Assembly (NCBI RefSeq): GCF_018130545.1
Contig: NZ_JAFCKF010000001.1
Coordinates: 930,001-994,000 of the forward strand
From: Bradyrhizobium tropiciagri
Lineage (GTDB): Bacteria; Pseudomonadota; Alphaproteobacteria; Rhizobiales; Xanthobacteraceae
Direction: 5' to 3'
Length of the DNA stretch: 64,000 nucleotides
Part shown: in pieces, positions 35,017 to 43,357 of the stretch
Numbering within the stretch: the stretch's first letter is position 1
Layout of the letters: the number at the start of each line of letters is the position of its first letter
Notes under the pieces: generated by a model
Databases searched by the model: none
The model's input: the letters and a program-made list of their open reading frames with translations, nothing else
What the model was told of the DNA's origin: nothing
Translations under genes and position numbers: made by a program

Positions 35017-36300
35017 ATGACCGACCGTCGTCCTTTCCTGCGTTCGATCTTCGATGCCGCGGTGGCGGCTGCGCATCCCAATGTGGTGCTGGCGTCGCGG
35101 CTGCGGCCGGCGCCGAAAGGCCGCGTGATCTGCCTCGCCGCCGGCAAGGGCGCCGGCGCCATGGCCGCGGCGGCGGAGCGGCACTATCTCGACACGCTCG
35201 GCCTCGAACCGTCGCGGCTGGTCGGCATCGCCACCACCCGCCACGGCCACGGCGTGCCGACCCGCCGCATCAAGGTCGTCGAGGCGGGCCACCCCGTGCC
35301 CGACGAAGCCGGCCTGCGTGCGGCCGACGATACGCTGCGGCTGGCGGCGGAAGCCACGCCCGACGATCTGCTGCTGGTGCTGCTGACCGGCGGCGGCTCG
35401 GCGAACTGGATCGCGCCGGTCGAAGGCGTCAGCTTTGCCCAGAAGCAACAGGTCAACCGCGCGCTGCTGCGCTCCGGCGCGCCGATCGGCGAGATGAACA
35501 TCGTCCGCAAGCACCTGTCGCGCATCAAGGGCGGGCGGCTGGCGCGCGCCGGCCAGCACGCCGCCGAGATCGTGACACTGGCGATCTCGGACGTGCCGCA
35601 TGACGATCCCTCCGCGATCGCCTCGGGGCCAACCGTTCCGGATCCGACCACGCTGGCGGATGCCCGCGCGCTGGTCGCCAAATACAATCTCTCGGTCGAT
35701 GACGCGGTTCGCCGCGCGCTCGACGATCCCAGGAACGAGAGCTGCAAGCCGGGCGATCCCGCCTTTGCGCATGCGACCTTCGAGCTGCTGGCAAAGCCCA
35801 AGGCGTCGATCGACGCGGCGGTGAAGGTCGCGCAGGATGCGGGTTACGAGACCATCGCGCTCGGCGCCGATCTCGAAGGCGAGGCCCGCGAGGTCGCGGC
35901 TGCACATGCCCAGCTTGCGCTCAAGGCGCGCGGTGAAGGCAAGCGCGTCGCAATCATCTCCGGCGGCGAACTGACCGTGACGGTGCGCGGCAATGGCCGC
36001 GGCGGCCCGAACCAGGAATACGCGCTGGCGCTGGCCGACCTGCTCAAGGACACGCCCGACATCGCAGCGCTTGCGGGTGACACCGACGGCGCCGATGGCG
36101 GCGCCGGCAGCGCGACCGATCCCGCCGGCGCCGTGATCGACCATGCGACCTTCGCGAAGATGAAATCGCTCGGCCTCGATCCACGGGCCTATCTCGAAAA
36201 CAACGACGCCACGGGCTTCTTCGCGCAAACCGGGGACTTGCTGCTGACCGGGCCGACGCTGACCAATGTCAACGACGTGCGCGTGATTTTGGTGGATTGA
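35017..36300 (+). CDS. glycerate 2-kinase / hydroxypyruvate reductase-type protein (GckA/TtuD, DUF4147)
   Basis: 427 residues. AAGKGAGAMAAAAE is the N-terminal nucleotide-side motif. VLLTGGGSANWIAPVEGVS and MNIVRKHLSRIKGGRLARA are family hallmarks. ISDVPHDDPSAIASGPTVPDPTT and ISGGELTVTVRGNGRGGPNQEYAL complete the C-terminal MOFRL part. Family members phosphorylate D-glycerate at O2; older annotations call them hydroxypyruvate reductase. The link to the binding-protein array (21-base gap) is unexplained. Confidence 0.92.
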   Translation: MTDRRPFLRSIFDAAVAAAHPNVVLASRLRPAPKGRVICLAAGKGAGAMAAAAERHYLDTLGLEPSRLVGIATTRHGHGVPTRRIKVVEAGHPVPDEAGLRAADDTLRLAAEATPDDLLLVLLTGGGSANWIAPVEGVSFAQKQQVNRALLRSGAPIGEMNIVRKHLSRIKGGRLARAGQHAAEIVTLAISDVPHDDPSAIASGPTVPDPTTLADARALVAKYNLSVDDAVRRALDDPRNESCKPGDPAFAHATFELLAKPKASIDAAVKVAQDAGYETIALGADLEGEAREVAAAHAQLALKARGEGKRVAIISGGELTVTVRGNGRGGPNQEYALALADLLKDTPDIAALAGDTDGADGGAGSATDPAGAVIDHATFAKMKSLGLDPRAYLENNDATGFFAQTGDLLLTGPTLTNVNDVRVILVD

Positions 36301-36307
36301 CGCATCC

Positions 36308-36430
36308 GTCATTGCGGGGCGGCGCGAAAGCGACGAGCTCAGATGCGCAATTGCGCATCGGGCAATCCATACTCACGATCGTGGTTATGAATTCCGGGCC
36401 TGCGCCTTGCGGCGCATCCCGGAATGACGA
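36308..36430. repeat. extragenic palindromic repeat region
   Basis: GTCATTGCGGGGCGGC...GGGCAATCCA and GAATTCCGGGCCTGCGCCTTGCGGCGCATCCCGG form two adjacent imperfect palindromes between the convergent kinase and MarR genes. Confidence 0.65.
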
Positions 36431-36434
36431 CGTG

Positions 36435-36953
36435 TCAAAACTCCTGCGCGAGCTTCGCCAGCATCTCCAGCAGCGCGGCGTGGTTGGCCGGGCCGAGCAC
36501 CTCGATCAGCCGCGCCTCGTGCTTGTTGGCGACCAGCTTCTTGGCCCGCGCCAGCACGGCACGGCCCCTGTCGGTCAGCACCAGGATGTGGGAGCGGCGG
36601 TCGTTGGTCGAGCGCATCCGCGCGCAAAGGTCGCGGCTCTCCAGCGCGTCGAGCATCGCGACGAAATTCGGCCTGAGGATGCCGAGCGTGTTGGCGATCT
36701 CGGTCTGGTTGCGGCCCGGATTCTTGTCGAGCAGCAGCAGCACCGAAAACTGCGCAGGCGTCAGCTGCAGCGGTGCCACACAGCGCAGGAAGTCCTCGAA
36801 TACCCTGAGCTGCGCGCGCTTCAGCGAATAGCCGAGCAGTCCGGACAGTTCGCCCAGTTGCAGCATGCTGTCGTCCCCGGCAGGATCGACCGGTTCCCTG
36901 CGCAGGGCACGCGACGATCGGACGGCATCAGAGGCGGTCTTGGAAACAGTCAT
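36435..36953 (-). CDS. MarR family transcriptional regulator
   Basis: 172 residues from ATG 36953; a TTG nine codons earlier is also in frame. The winged helix spans about 60-135: LQLTPAQFSVLLLLDKNPG, QTEIANTLGILRPNFVAMLDALESRDLCAR, then the wing STNDRRSHILVLTDRGR. Flanking helices form the dimer interface. It is divergent from the second ABC transporter. In Rhodopseudomonas the hydroxycinnamate regulator CouR is a MarR protein that senses p-coumaroyl-CoA. By context this gene could play that part for the island at 37-46 kb, but the effector is unproven. Confidence 0.9.
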   Translation of the reverse strand: MTVSKTASDAVRSSRALRREPVDPAGDDSMLQLGELSGLLGYSLKRAQLRVFEDFLRCVAPLQLTPAQFSVLLLLDKNPGRNQTEIANTLGILRPNFVAMLDALESRDLCARMRSTNDRRSHILVLTDRGRAVLARAKKLVANKHEARLIEVLGPANHAALLEMLAKLAQEF

Positions 36954-37012
36954 CGCTCCAGGCTCGCAATCCCGGTACAAAAACCCCGCGGGACGATCGG
37001 GGACCTTGAGAT

Positions 37013-37046
37013 TATATCTAATAATTGTTATCCGCTATATCTAATA
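37013..37046. promoter_or_regulatory. direct repeat TATATCTAATA, candidate MarR operator
   Basis: TATATCTAATA occurs at 37013-37023 and again at 37036-37046, 23 bases apart (about two helical turns). The AT-rich block lies between the MarR gene and the ABC permease. The core TATCTAAT recurs at 49850-49857 before the TRAP and pobA genes. Confidence 0.5.
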
Positions 37047-37132
37047 TCGGCTTCTATCAACAGCCGACATCGGCCGACCCGACCGGCACAGCCGGCTGCG
37101 GCGGCCCGACGCTTAAGGGGGAGCGCTCGGCC

Positions 37133-38173
37133 TTGAACACAACAATCATGCTGTTCCTGCTGCAGGACGGCATCACCAATGGCGCGATCTACGCACTGCT
37201 CGGGCTGGCCCTGGTGCTGGTGTTCGCGGTAACGCGGGTGATCCTGATCCCGCAGGGCGAATTCGTCACCTACGGCGCGCTGAGCTACGCGATGCTGGCG
37301 ACCGGCCAGGTGCCCGGCACCGTGCGGCTCGCCGTCGCGATGGGCCTCGTCGCTTTCGCGCTCGACCTGTTCTTCGCCCGCAAGGCGCTGCACGCCCGGC
37401 TGGTGCTGCGCTCGATCGCGCTCAACATCGTCTTCCCGTTCGCACTGCTCGGCCTGGTCTATGCGCTGGTTGGTCCCAACACGCCGATCGCCGTCAACAT
37501 CGCGCTGGCGCTCCTGATCGTGGCGGCGATCGGGCTGTTCCTCTACCGCATCGCGTTCCAGCCGATCGCACACACCTCGGTGCTGGTGCTGCTGATCGCC
37601 TCGGTCGGCTGCCACCTGGCGCTGCAGGGCCTCGGCCTGGTGTTCTTCGGCGCCGAAGGCCTGCGCGGCCCGGCGCTGTCGAGCGCCGCGGTGACCGCCG
37701 GTCCGCTGCGCTTCACCGGCCAGAGCCTTGCGGTCTACGGCCTGACGGTCGGCTTCATCGTCGCGCTGTGGCTGTTCTTCGGCTACACCAGAACCGGCAA
37801 GGCGCTGCGCGCCACCGCGGTCAATCGCCTCGGCGCCCGCCTGGTCGGCATCCGCACCACGCTGTCGGGCCAGATCGCATTCCTGCTCGCTTCCGTCATC
37901 GGCGCGATCTCCGGCATCCTGATCGTGCCGATCACCACGCTCTATTACGACACCGGCTTCCTGATCGGCCTGAAAGGCTTCATCGCCGCCATCATCGGCG
38001 GCCTGGTCAGCTATCCCCTGACCGCGGTTGCGGCCATCCTGGTCGGCATCGTCGAGGCCTTCTCGTCGTTCTATGCCAGCAATTTCAAGGAAGTCATCGT
38101 GTTCACGCTGATCCTTCCCGTCCTGGTGCTGCGCTCGCTCGCAGCGCCCCAGGTCGAAGAAGAGAAGGATTGA
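37133..38173 (+). CDS. LIV-type ABC transporter permease (LivH-like), second transporter
   Basis: 346 residues. The best start is a TTG at 37133 (product begins MNTTIMLFLLQDGITNGAIY), because AAGGGGGAG ends nine bases upstream. An ATG five codons in has no ribosome site. About nine membrane helices. VILIPQGEFVTYGALSYAML is the LivH-like block, YTRTGKALRATAVNRLGARLVGI the coupling loop, and FIAAIIGGLVSYPLTAVAAI the end. The transporter lies in a presumptive aromatic-acid island and resembles the CouPSTU type; the substrate is inferred from context. Confidence 0.9.
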   Translation: MNTTIMLFLLQDGITNGAIYALLGLALVLVFAVTRVILIPQGEFVTYGALSYAMLATGQVPGTVRLAVAMGLVAFALDLFFARKALHARLVLRSIALNIVFPFALLGLVYALVGPNTPIAVNIALALLIVAAIGLFLYRIAFQPIAHTSVLVLLIASVGCHLALQGLGLVFFGAEGLRGPALSSAAVTAGPLRFTGQSLAVYGLTVGFIVALWLFFGYTRTGKALRATAVNRLGARLVGIRTTLSGQIAFLLASVIGAISGILIVPITTLYYDTGFLIGLKGFIAAIIGGLVSYPLTAVAAILVGIVEAFSSFYASNFKEVIVFTLILPVLVLRSLAAPQVEEEKD

Positions 38174-38178
38174 GCGCG

Positions 38179-39948
38179 ATGACGCAGCGGCTGCCTCTCA
38201 TCATCTTCGCGCTCGTGCTGGCGGTGATCCCGCTTGTCCCGGGGATCCCGCCGTTCTGGATCGTGCTGCTCGACAATATCGGCCTCGCCGCGCTGGTCGC
38301 GATGGGGCTGGTGCTGCTCACCGGCGTCGGCGGCCTCACCTCGTTCGGACAGGCCGCGTTCTGCGGCTTCGGCGCCTACACCACGGCGGTGCTGACCACC
38401 GCTTATGGCGTCTCGCCGTGGCTGACGCTGCCGGCTTCGCTGCTGGTCAGCGGCATCGCCGCCGTGCTGCTCGGCCTCGTCACGGTGCGGCTGTCAGGCC
38501 ATTATTTGCCGCTCGGCACCATCGCCTGGGGCATCGGCCTGTTCTATCTGTTCAGCAAGCTCGAATTCCTCGGCCGCAACGACGGCATTTCGGGCATTCC
38601 GCCGCTCTCGATCGGCTCGTTCAAGATGCTGAGCCCGGATGCGATCTATTACGCGATCTGGGTCGCGGTACTGCTGGCGGCGCTGCTGACCATGAACCTG
38701 CTGGATTCCCGCACCGGGCGCGCGATCCGCGCGCTGCGGCGCGGCCATATCGCGGCCGAGGCGTTCGGCGTGCAGACGCCGCGCGCCAAGCTCCTGGTGT
38801 TCATTTACGCCGCGGTGCTGGCCGGCCTGTCCGGCTGGCTCTATGCGCATTTCCAGCGCGCCGCCAACCCGACCCCGTTCGGCGCGCAGGCCGGTATCGA
38901 ATATCTGTTCATCGCCGTCGTCGGCGGTGCCGGCTACGTCTGGGGCGGCGTGCTCGGCGCCGGGATCGTCGTCATCCTGAAAGAGGTGCTGCAGAGCTAT
39001 TTGCCCTACATCTTCGGCGGCCAGAGCCAGCTCGAGACCATCGTGTTCGGCATCATGCTGGTGCTGCTGTTGCAGCTCGCACCGCAGGGCGTCTGGCCCT
39101 GGCTGATGTCAAAGCTGCCGTTCAAGCCCGCCCGCAAGGTACCGGACACATCGGTGAAGCTGGAGCACCGCGAGCGCGCGCCGGGAACGTCATCAGTGCT
39201 GCTGCACATCGAGAAAGCGCGAAAGCAGTTCGGCGGCGTGCTGGCGGTGAACGACGTCTCGTTCGACGTCAACGCCCGCGAGATCGTCGCGCTGATCGGG
39301 CCGAACGGCGCCGGCAAGAGCACGACCTTCAACCTGATCACCGGCGTGCTGGCCGCAACCAGCGGCAAGATCGCGGTGCTCGGCAACGAGGTCGCGAATG
39401 CGCCGCCGCAGGAGGTAGTCAAGCTCGGCGTTTCCAGAACCTTCCAGCACGTCAAGCTGGTGCCTGACATGACCGTGCTGGAGAACGTCGCGATCGGCGC
39501 GCATCTGCGCGGCAATTCCGGCGCAATCTCCAGTATGCTGCGGCTCGATCGCACCGACGAGGCGAAACTACTGGCGGAGGCCGCGCGGCAGATCGCGCGC
39601 GTCGGCCTGTCCGACCAGATCGACCAGCTCGCGGGCTCGCTGTCGCTCGGGCAGCAGCGCATCGTCGAGATCGCGCGTGCGCTGTGCGTCGATCCGATGC
39701 TGCTGTTGCTCGATGAGCCGGCCGCCGGGCTGCGCCACATGGAGAAGCAGCGGCTGGCCGCGCTGCTCCGGCAATTGCGCGACGGCGGCATGTCGGTGCT
39801 CTTGGTCGAGCACGACATGGGGTTCGTGATGGATCTCGCCGACCGCATCGTGGTGCTCGATTTCGGCACCAAGATCGCCGAGGGCACGCCGGCCGCGATC
39901 AAGCGCAATCCCGACGTGATCAAGGCCTATCTCGGAGCCGCCGCATGA
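38179..39948 (+). CDS. LIV-type ABC permease-ATPase fusion (LivM-LivG)
   Basis: 589 residues. Residues 1-310 are a LivM-type permease: [24 protein letters not shown], then [22 protein letters not shown] as coupling loop. A linker (about 311-340) leads to a LivG-type ATPase with Walker A GPNGAGKS at 374-381, signature [17 protein letters not shown], Walker [12 protein letters not shown] and [16 protein letters not shown]. The ATG is six bases past the permease stop. Fusing the two halves fixes their stoichiometry. It overlaps the next ATPase gene by ATGA. Confidence 0.93.
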   Translation: MTQRLPLIIFALVLAVIPLVPGIPPFWIVLLDNIGLAALVAMGLVLLTGVGGLTSFGQAAFCGFGAYTTAVLTTAYGVSPWLTLPASLLVSGIAAVLLGLVTVRLSGHYLPLGTIAWGIGLFYLFSKLEFLGRNDGISGIPPLSIGSFKMLSPDAIYYAIWVAVLLAALLTMNLLDSRTGRAIRALRRGHIAAEAFGVQTPRAKLLVFIYAAVLAGLSGWLYAHFQRAANPTPFGAQAGIEYLFIAVVGGAGYVWGGVLGAGIVVILKEVLQSYLPYIFGGQSQLETIVFGIMLVLLLQLAPQGVWPWLMSKLPFKPARKVPDTSVKLEHRERAPGTSSVLLHIEKARKQFGGVLAVNDVSFDVNAREIVALIGPNGAGKSTTFNLITGVLAATSGKIAVLGNEVANAPPQEVVKLGVSRTFQHVKLVPDMTVLENVAIGAHLRGNSGAISSMLRLDRTDEAKLLAEAARQIARVGLSDQIDQLAGSLSLGQQRIVEIARALCVDPMLLLLDEPAAGLRHMEKQRLAALLRQLRDGGMSVLLVEHDMGFVMDLADRIVVLDFGTKIAEGTPAAIKRNPDVIKAYLGAAA

Positions 39949-40676
39949 GCGCGCTGCTATCGGTAACCGACGTCCACATCTCCTACGGCAAGGTCGAAGC
40001 CGTGCGCGGCGTCTCGCTGGACGTCGCGGACAACGAGATCGTCACCATCATCGGCGCCAACGGCGCCGGCAAGACCACGCTGCTCAACGCCATCATGGGC
40101 GTGCTGCCGCTGAAGGGCCGCACCAGCTTCGCCGGCGTCGACATGGCGCCGCTCGATATCGAGGACCGCGTCGCCACCGGCCTGAGCCTGGTGCCCGAGC
40201 ATCGCGAATTGTTCGGCACCATGAATGTCGAGGACAATCTCGAGCTCGGCGCCTTCCGGATCGCGAAGGCTATCGCGGCGACCTCGCTGGAGCGGGTCTA
40301 CACGCTGTTTCCGCGGCTCAAGGAGCGGCGCAAGCAGCTCGCCGGCACGCTGTCCGGCGGCGAGCAGCAGATGCTGGCGATGGGCCGCGCGCTGATGGGC
40401 GCACCGAAACTCCTGATGCTGGACGAGCCGAGCCTCGGCCTCGCCCCGATCATCGTCGCCGACATCTTCCGCATCGTCGGTGAGCTCCGCGCAGCCGGCG
40501 TCTCGGTGCTGCTGGTCGAGCAGAACGCCCAGGCCGCGCTGCAGATCGCCGACCGCGCCTATGTGATGGAGCTCGGCGAATTCGTGCTGTCGGGCACCGC
40601 CAAGGACATCGCCGCCAACAAGGGCGTCGCCGCGAGCTATCTCGGCTTCCAGCACGAGGGCGAAAGCGCGATTTGA
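39945..40676 (+). CDS. LIV-type ABC transporter ATP-binding protein (LivF-like), second transporter
   Basis: 243 residues. Walker A GANGAGKT is near 36-43. VPEHRELFGTMNVEDNLELGAF follows, then the signature LSGGEQQMLAMGRALM, Walker B LMLDEPSLGLAP and LVEQNAQAALQIADRAYVMELG. It starts inside the end of the fusion gene (four-base ATGA overlap), so the two ATPases are made together. The operon ends here. The only nearby binding protein suited to it is on the opposite strand at 40855-42006. Confidence 0.93.
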   Translation: MSALLSVTDVHISYGKVEAVRGVSLDVADNEIVTIIGANGAGKTTLLNAIMGVLPLKGRTSFAGVDMAPLDIEDRVATGLSLVPEHRELFGTMNVEDNLELGAFRIAKAIAATSLERVYTLFPRLKERRKQLAGTLSGGEQQMLAMGRALMGAPKLLMLDEPSLGLAPIIVADIFRIVGELRAAGVSVLLVEQNAQAALQIADRAYVMELGEFVLSGTAKDIAANKGVAASYLGFQHEGESAI

Positions 40677-40685
40677 GAGGAGAAC

Positions 40686-40783
40686 GTGGGTTGGGCAAAG
40701 GCGCGTAGCGCCGTGCCCACCTTCGACACACCGCTCGTGATGGTGGGCACGCTAATCGCTTTGCCCACCCTACGAAGCTCCCT
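40686..40783. repeat. extragenic palindromic repeat (GGGTGGGCAAAG family)
   Basis: GTGGGTTGGGCAAAG...CGTGCCCACC on the left is matched by GGTGGGCACG...CTTTGCCCACCCTAC on the right. A second member of the family is at 51247-51328. Confidence 0.8.
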
Positions 40784-40798
40784 CTCCAGGGAAGGACA

Positions 40799-40831
40799 AG
40801 AAAAAAGCCGGCCCCATCGGGACCGGCTTCT
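40799..40831. terminator. bidirectional intrinsic terminator
   Basis: GCCGG and CCGGC arms around CCCCATCGGGA form a strong hairpin flanked by AAAAAA on the left and TTCTTC on the right. Read on the minus strand it ends in TTTTTT and would stop the binding-protein transcript. Confidence 0.8.
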
Positions 40832-40854
40832 TCATTTCGCTGATCGTGGCCAGC

Positions 40855-42006
40855 TCACATCGCCGGGACGTATTTGCCGTCCTTGACCGTCAGCAGGATG
40901 CGCGAGCGGTCGTCGAGACCATAGCGGTCCTTTTCGGTCCAGTTGTAGACGCCCTGGGTCGCGACGATCTCCTTCTCGGAGATCAGCGCCTTGCGGATCG
41001 CCTCGCGGAATTCCACCGTGCCGGGCTTGGCGGTCTTCAGCGCCACCGGGATGACGCGCTTCAATACCTGGAACGCGTCGTAGGAGTGACCGGCGAACTG
41101 GCTGCGGCTGTTAGCGCCGTATTTCGCTTCATAGGCCGTGTTCAGCTCGAGGCCCGGCTTCTTGGTCAGCGCGCTGTCGGCTTGCGTTTCCGGCGACATG
41201 ATCGGGCCGGCCGACATGATGACGCCTTCCGCCGACGCCCCTGCGATGCGGATGAAGTCCATGCTGGCGGCGCCGTGGGTCTGGTAGATCAGGCCCTTGT
41301 AGCCGCGCTCGCGCAGCGCGGTCTGCGGCAGCGCCGCGGCGGTGCCGGATGCACCGATCAGGATGGCGTCGGGATTGGCCGCGACGAGCTTCAGCACCTG
41401 GCCCGCGACCGACGTATCCGGACGCGCGAAGCGCTCCTCATCGGTCATGGTCAGGCCCATCGGCACGGCCTGCGCCTTGAAGTCGTTGACCCAGAGGTCG
41501 CCGTAGGAATCCGAGTAGCCGATATAGCCGACGGTCTTGATGTTGTGCGCCTTCATGTGCTCGTAGAGCACCTTGCCCATGATCGGAATCGATTGCGGCA
41601 GGTCGACCGACCATCTTGCCCGAGCATCGTTGATCGGGAACGGCGCGAGGCCGAGATGCGGGATGCCGGCCTCGTTGGCGACCGTTGACACCGCGATCGT
41701 CGTCGGCGTGATGCAGGAGCCCATGATGATGTCGGCCTTGGACTCGGTGACGAAGCGCCGCGCGTTGGTGGTCGCAGCGGTCGGATCGCCGCCGTCGTCG
41801 AGCACGATCAGCTTCAGCGGCACGCCGGCGATCTCCTTCGGCACGAAATCGAGCGCGTTGCGCTCGGGGATGCCGAGCGCCGCGGCGGGGCCCGTGGTCG
41901 AGAGCGAGATGCCTATGGTGATCTCATTGGTCTGCGCCAGTGCGGGCGCGCCCGGCAGCGCGATGGCTGCTGCGAGCGCCGCTGCGGCGAGAGTGGCCTT
42001 CTTCAT
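40855..42006 (-). CDS. ABC transporter substrate-binding protein (aromatic acid/CouP-like)
   Basis: 383 residues. Signal MKKATLAAAALAAAIALPGAPALA, then QTNEITIGISLSTTGPAAALGIPERNALDF, a type I periplasmic binding fold. LDDGGDPTAATTNARRFV and SYDAFQVLKRVIPVALK are typical of the aromatic/amide branch. It is clearly not a sixth member of the array at 28-35 kb, lacking the QKKYDTGASDTEIK block. It ends the minus-strand catabolic operon (crotonase, CoA ligase, SDR, thioesterase) and converges on the second ABC operon, which lacks its own binding protein. GGGAGG precedes the ATG. Confidence 0.92.
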   Translation of the reverse strand: MKKATLAAAALAAAIALPGAPALAQTNEITIGISLSTTGPAAALGIPERNALDFVPKEIAGVPLKLIVLDDGGDPTAATTNARRFVTESKADIIMGSCITPTTIAVSTVANEAGIPHLGLAPFPINDARARWSVDLPQSIPIMGKVLYEHMKAHNIKTVGYIGYSDSYGDLWVNDFKAQAVPMGLTMTDEERFARPDTSVAGQVLKLVAANPDAILIGASGTAAALPQTALRERGYKGLIYQTHGAASMDFIRIAGASAEGVIMSAGPIMSPETQADSALTKKPGLELNTAYEAKYGANSRSQFAGHSYDAFQVLKRVIPVALKTAKPGTVEFREAIRKALISEKEIVATQGVYNWTEKDRYGLDDRSRILLTVKDGKYVPAM

Positions 42007-42094
42007 TCATTCCTCCCTGCGATCAAGTTTTTTGGGTTTAAACCAGTTTTGCCGGCCAATTCAGCCCCTTCTTTAGGTCATGAAGGACGGCAAG

Positions 42095-42514
42095 TCAGCC
42101 CTTCAGGAAGCGGTCGATGACCTCCTGCGGGAATGGCGCCGATTTCAGCTTGTTGGGGTCGTCCGGGTGACGGCCGACCAGCACCCTGGTCTCGAACGCC
42201 TCGATCGCCAAAGCCTCGCCCTTGAACACGCGGTGCACCACCTCGAAGCTCGAGCGCTTGATGCTCTCGATCCGGCTCTCGATGGTAATCCAATCGCCAT
42301 GGGTCGACGGGATGTGGAATTTTGCTCGCGTGTCGACCATGGGAATACCGACCAGGCCGTATTTGTGGACGAGGTCCTGCTTCGAGCAGCCGGCGGCCTC
42401 GAACATGATCGAAGTCGAATCGTCGAACATCGCGAAGTAGCGCGGGTAATAGACGATGTTGGCGGGGTCGCAATCGCCCCACTGGATCTGCACGTCGCGC
42501 CGATTGACGAACAT
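42095..42514 (-). CDS. acyl-CoA thioesterase, 4-hydroxybenzoyl-CoA thioesterase-like
   Basis: 139 residues, single hotdog domain. VQIQWGDCDPANIVYYPRYFAMFD matches the 4HBT active-site helix of the Pseudomonas enzyme, with the catalytic Asp in GDCDP. VDTRAKFHIPSTHGDWITIESR and VHRVFKGEALAIEAFETRVLV complete the fold. It should release an aromatic acid from its CoA ester. I chose ATG 42514, with GAGGA six bases upstream; an ATG seven codons earlier is weaker. It lies between the SDR and binding-protein genes in the operon. Confidence 0.9.
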   Translation of the reverse strand: MFVNRRDVQIQWGDCDPANIVYYPRYFAMFDDSTSIMFEAAGCSKQDLVHKYGLVGIPMVDTRAKFHIPSTHGDWITIESRIESIKRSSFEVVHRVFKGEALAIEAFETRVLVGRHPDDPNKLKSAPFPQEVIDRFLKG

Positions 42515-42539
42515 GGTTTGTCCTCGATTGAGCATGGGC

Positions 42540-42571
42540 GATCCGGAAGAGCGTTCATGCTCTTCCGGATC
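42540..42571. repeat. perfect 13-bp stem hairpin
   Basis: GATCCGGAAGAGC (42540-42552) and GCTCTTCCGGATC (42559-42571) flank GTTCAT. It lies between the SDR stop and the thioesterase start within the operon and has no T-run, so an mRNA-processing or stability element is more likely than a terminator. Confidence 0.8.
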
Positions 42572-42576
42572 ATGCG

Positions 42577-43338
42577 TCAGCGCGGCGCCATCCGGAGCGC
42601 GGCATCGAGCCGCACCACTTCGCCGTTCAGATAGGGATTGTCGATCATGTGCAGCGCCAGCGAGGCGAACTCGTCGGCCTGGCCGAGCCGGCGCGGGAAC
42701 GGGATCGCGGCGGCGAGCGAATCCTGCGCATCCTGCGGCAGGCCGGCCAGCAGCGGCGTCATGAACAGGCCCGGCGCGATGGTCAGCACGCGGATGCCGA
42801 ATTGCGCGAGCTCGCGCGCGATCGGCAAGGTCATCGCAACGATGCCACCTTTTGAGGCCGAATAGGCCGCCTGCCCGATCTGGCCGTCATAGGCCGCAAC
42901 CGACGCCGTCGAGATCACGACGCCGCGCTCGCCGGTCGCGAGCGGCTCGAGCTTCGCCATCTCCGCGGTCGCAAGCCGCAGCATGTTGAAGGAGCCGAGC
43001 AGATTGACCCTGATCACCTTATCGAAATCGGCGAGTGCCATCGGCCCCTCGCGACCGATCACCCGTTTTGCCACCCCGATGCCGGCGCAATTCACCAGCA
43101 CGCGCGCCGGACCATGCGCCTTGGCAGCGGCAGCGACCGCGGCTTCGGCGGCCGCCGCATCGGCGACGTCGCAGACCACGGGAATGCCGCCGATCTCGGC
43201 CGCGACGCTCTCGGCGAGCTTGGCGTTGAGATCGCAGACCGCGACCTTGGCGCCCTGCGCGGCCAGACGGCGCGCGGTCGCAGCTCCCAATCCCGATGCG
43301 CCGCCGGTGACGATGGCGGCCTGGTCCTTCAACTGCAT
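42577..43338 (-). CDS. SDR, type II 3-hydroxyacyl-CoA dehydrogenase-like
   Basis: 253 residues. Cofactor motif AAIVTGGASGLGAATARRLA with GAKVAVCDLNAKL (Asp, so NAD-preferring). VLVNCAGIGVAKRVIGREGPM follows, then the catalytic block STASVAAYDGQIGQAAYSASKGG (Ser, Tyr, Lys). The sequence up to PRRLGQADEFASLALHMIDNPYLNGEVVRLD follows the HSD17B10/type II 3-hydroxyacyl-CoA dehydrogenase pattern. In this operon it would oxidise a 3-hydroxy-3-arylpropanoyl-CoA after the crotonase, implying a beta-oxidative route for hydroxycinnamates. GAGGAG precedes the ATG. Confidence 0.9.
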   Translation of the reverse strand: MQLKDQAAIVTGGASGLGAATARRLAAQGAKVAVCDLNAKLAESVAAEIGGIPVVCDVADAAAAEAAVAAAAKAHGPARVLVNCAGIGVAKRVIGREGPMALADFDKVIRVNLLGSFNMLRLATAEMAKLEPLATGERGVVISTASVAAYDGQIGQAAYSASKGGIVAMTLPIARELAQFGIRVLTIAPGLFMTPLLAGLPQDAQDSLAAAIPFPRRLGQADEFASLALHMIDNPYLNGEVVRLDAALRMAPR

Positions 43339-43357
43339 GGCTTTCTCCTCTTCGAAA

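Noticed and set aside
33688-36312. An 874-residue minus-strand frame
   Set aside because: It spans two well-defined plus-strand genes and has no family motif; an antisense shadow caused by codon bias.
37768-38178. Upstream extension of the permease-ATPase fusion
   Set aside because: It lies inside the preceding permease gene. The ATG at 38179 starts a normal first membrane helix.
40855-42006. A sixth member of the binding-protein array
   Set aside because: It lacks the QKKYDTGASDTEIK and ATGATKWNDPK blocks and belongs to another branch of the LIV-binding family.
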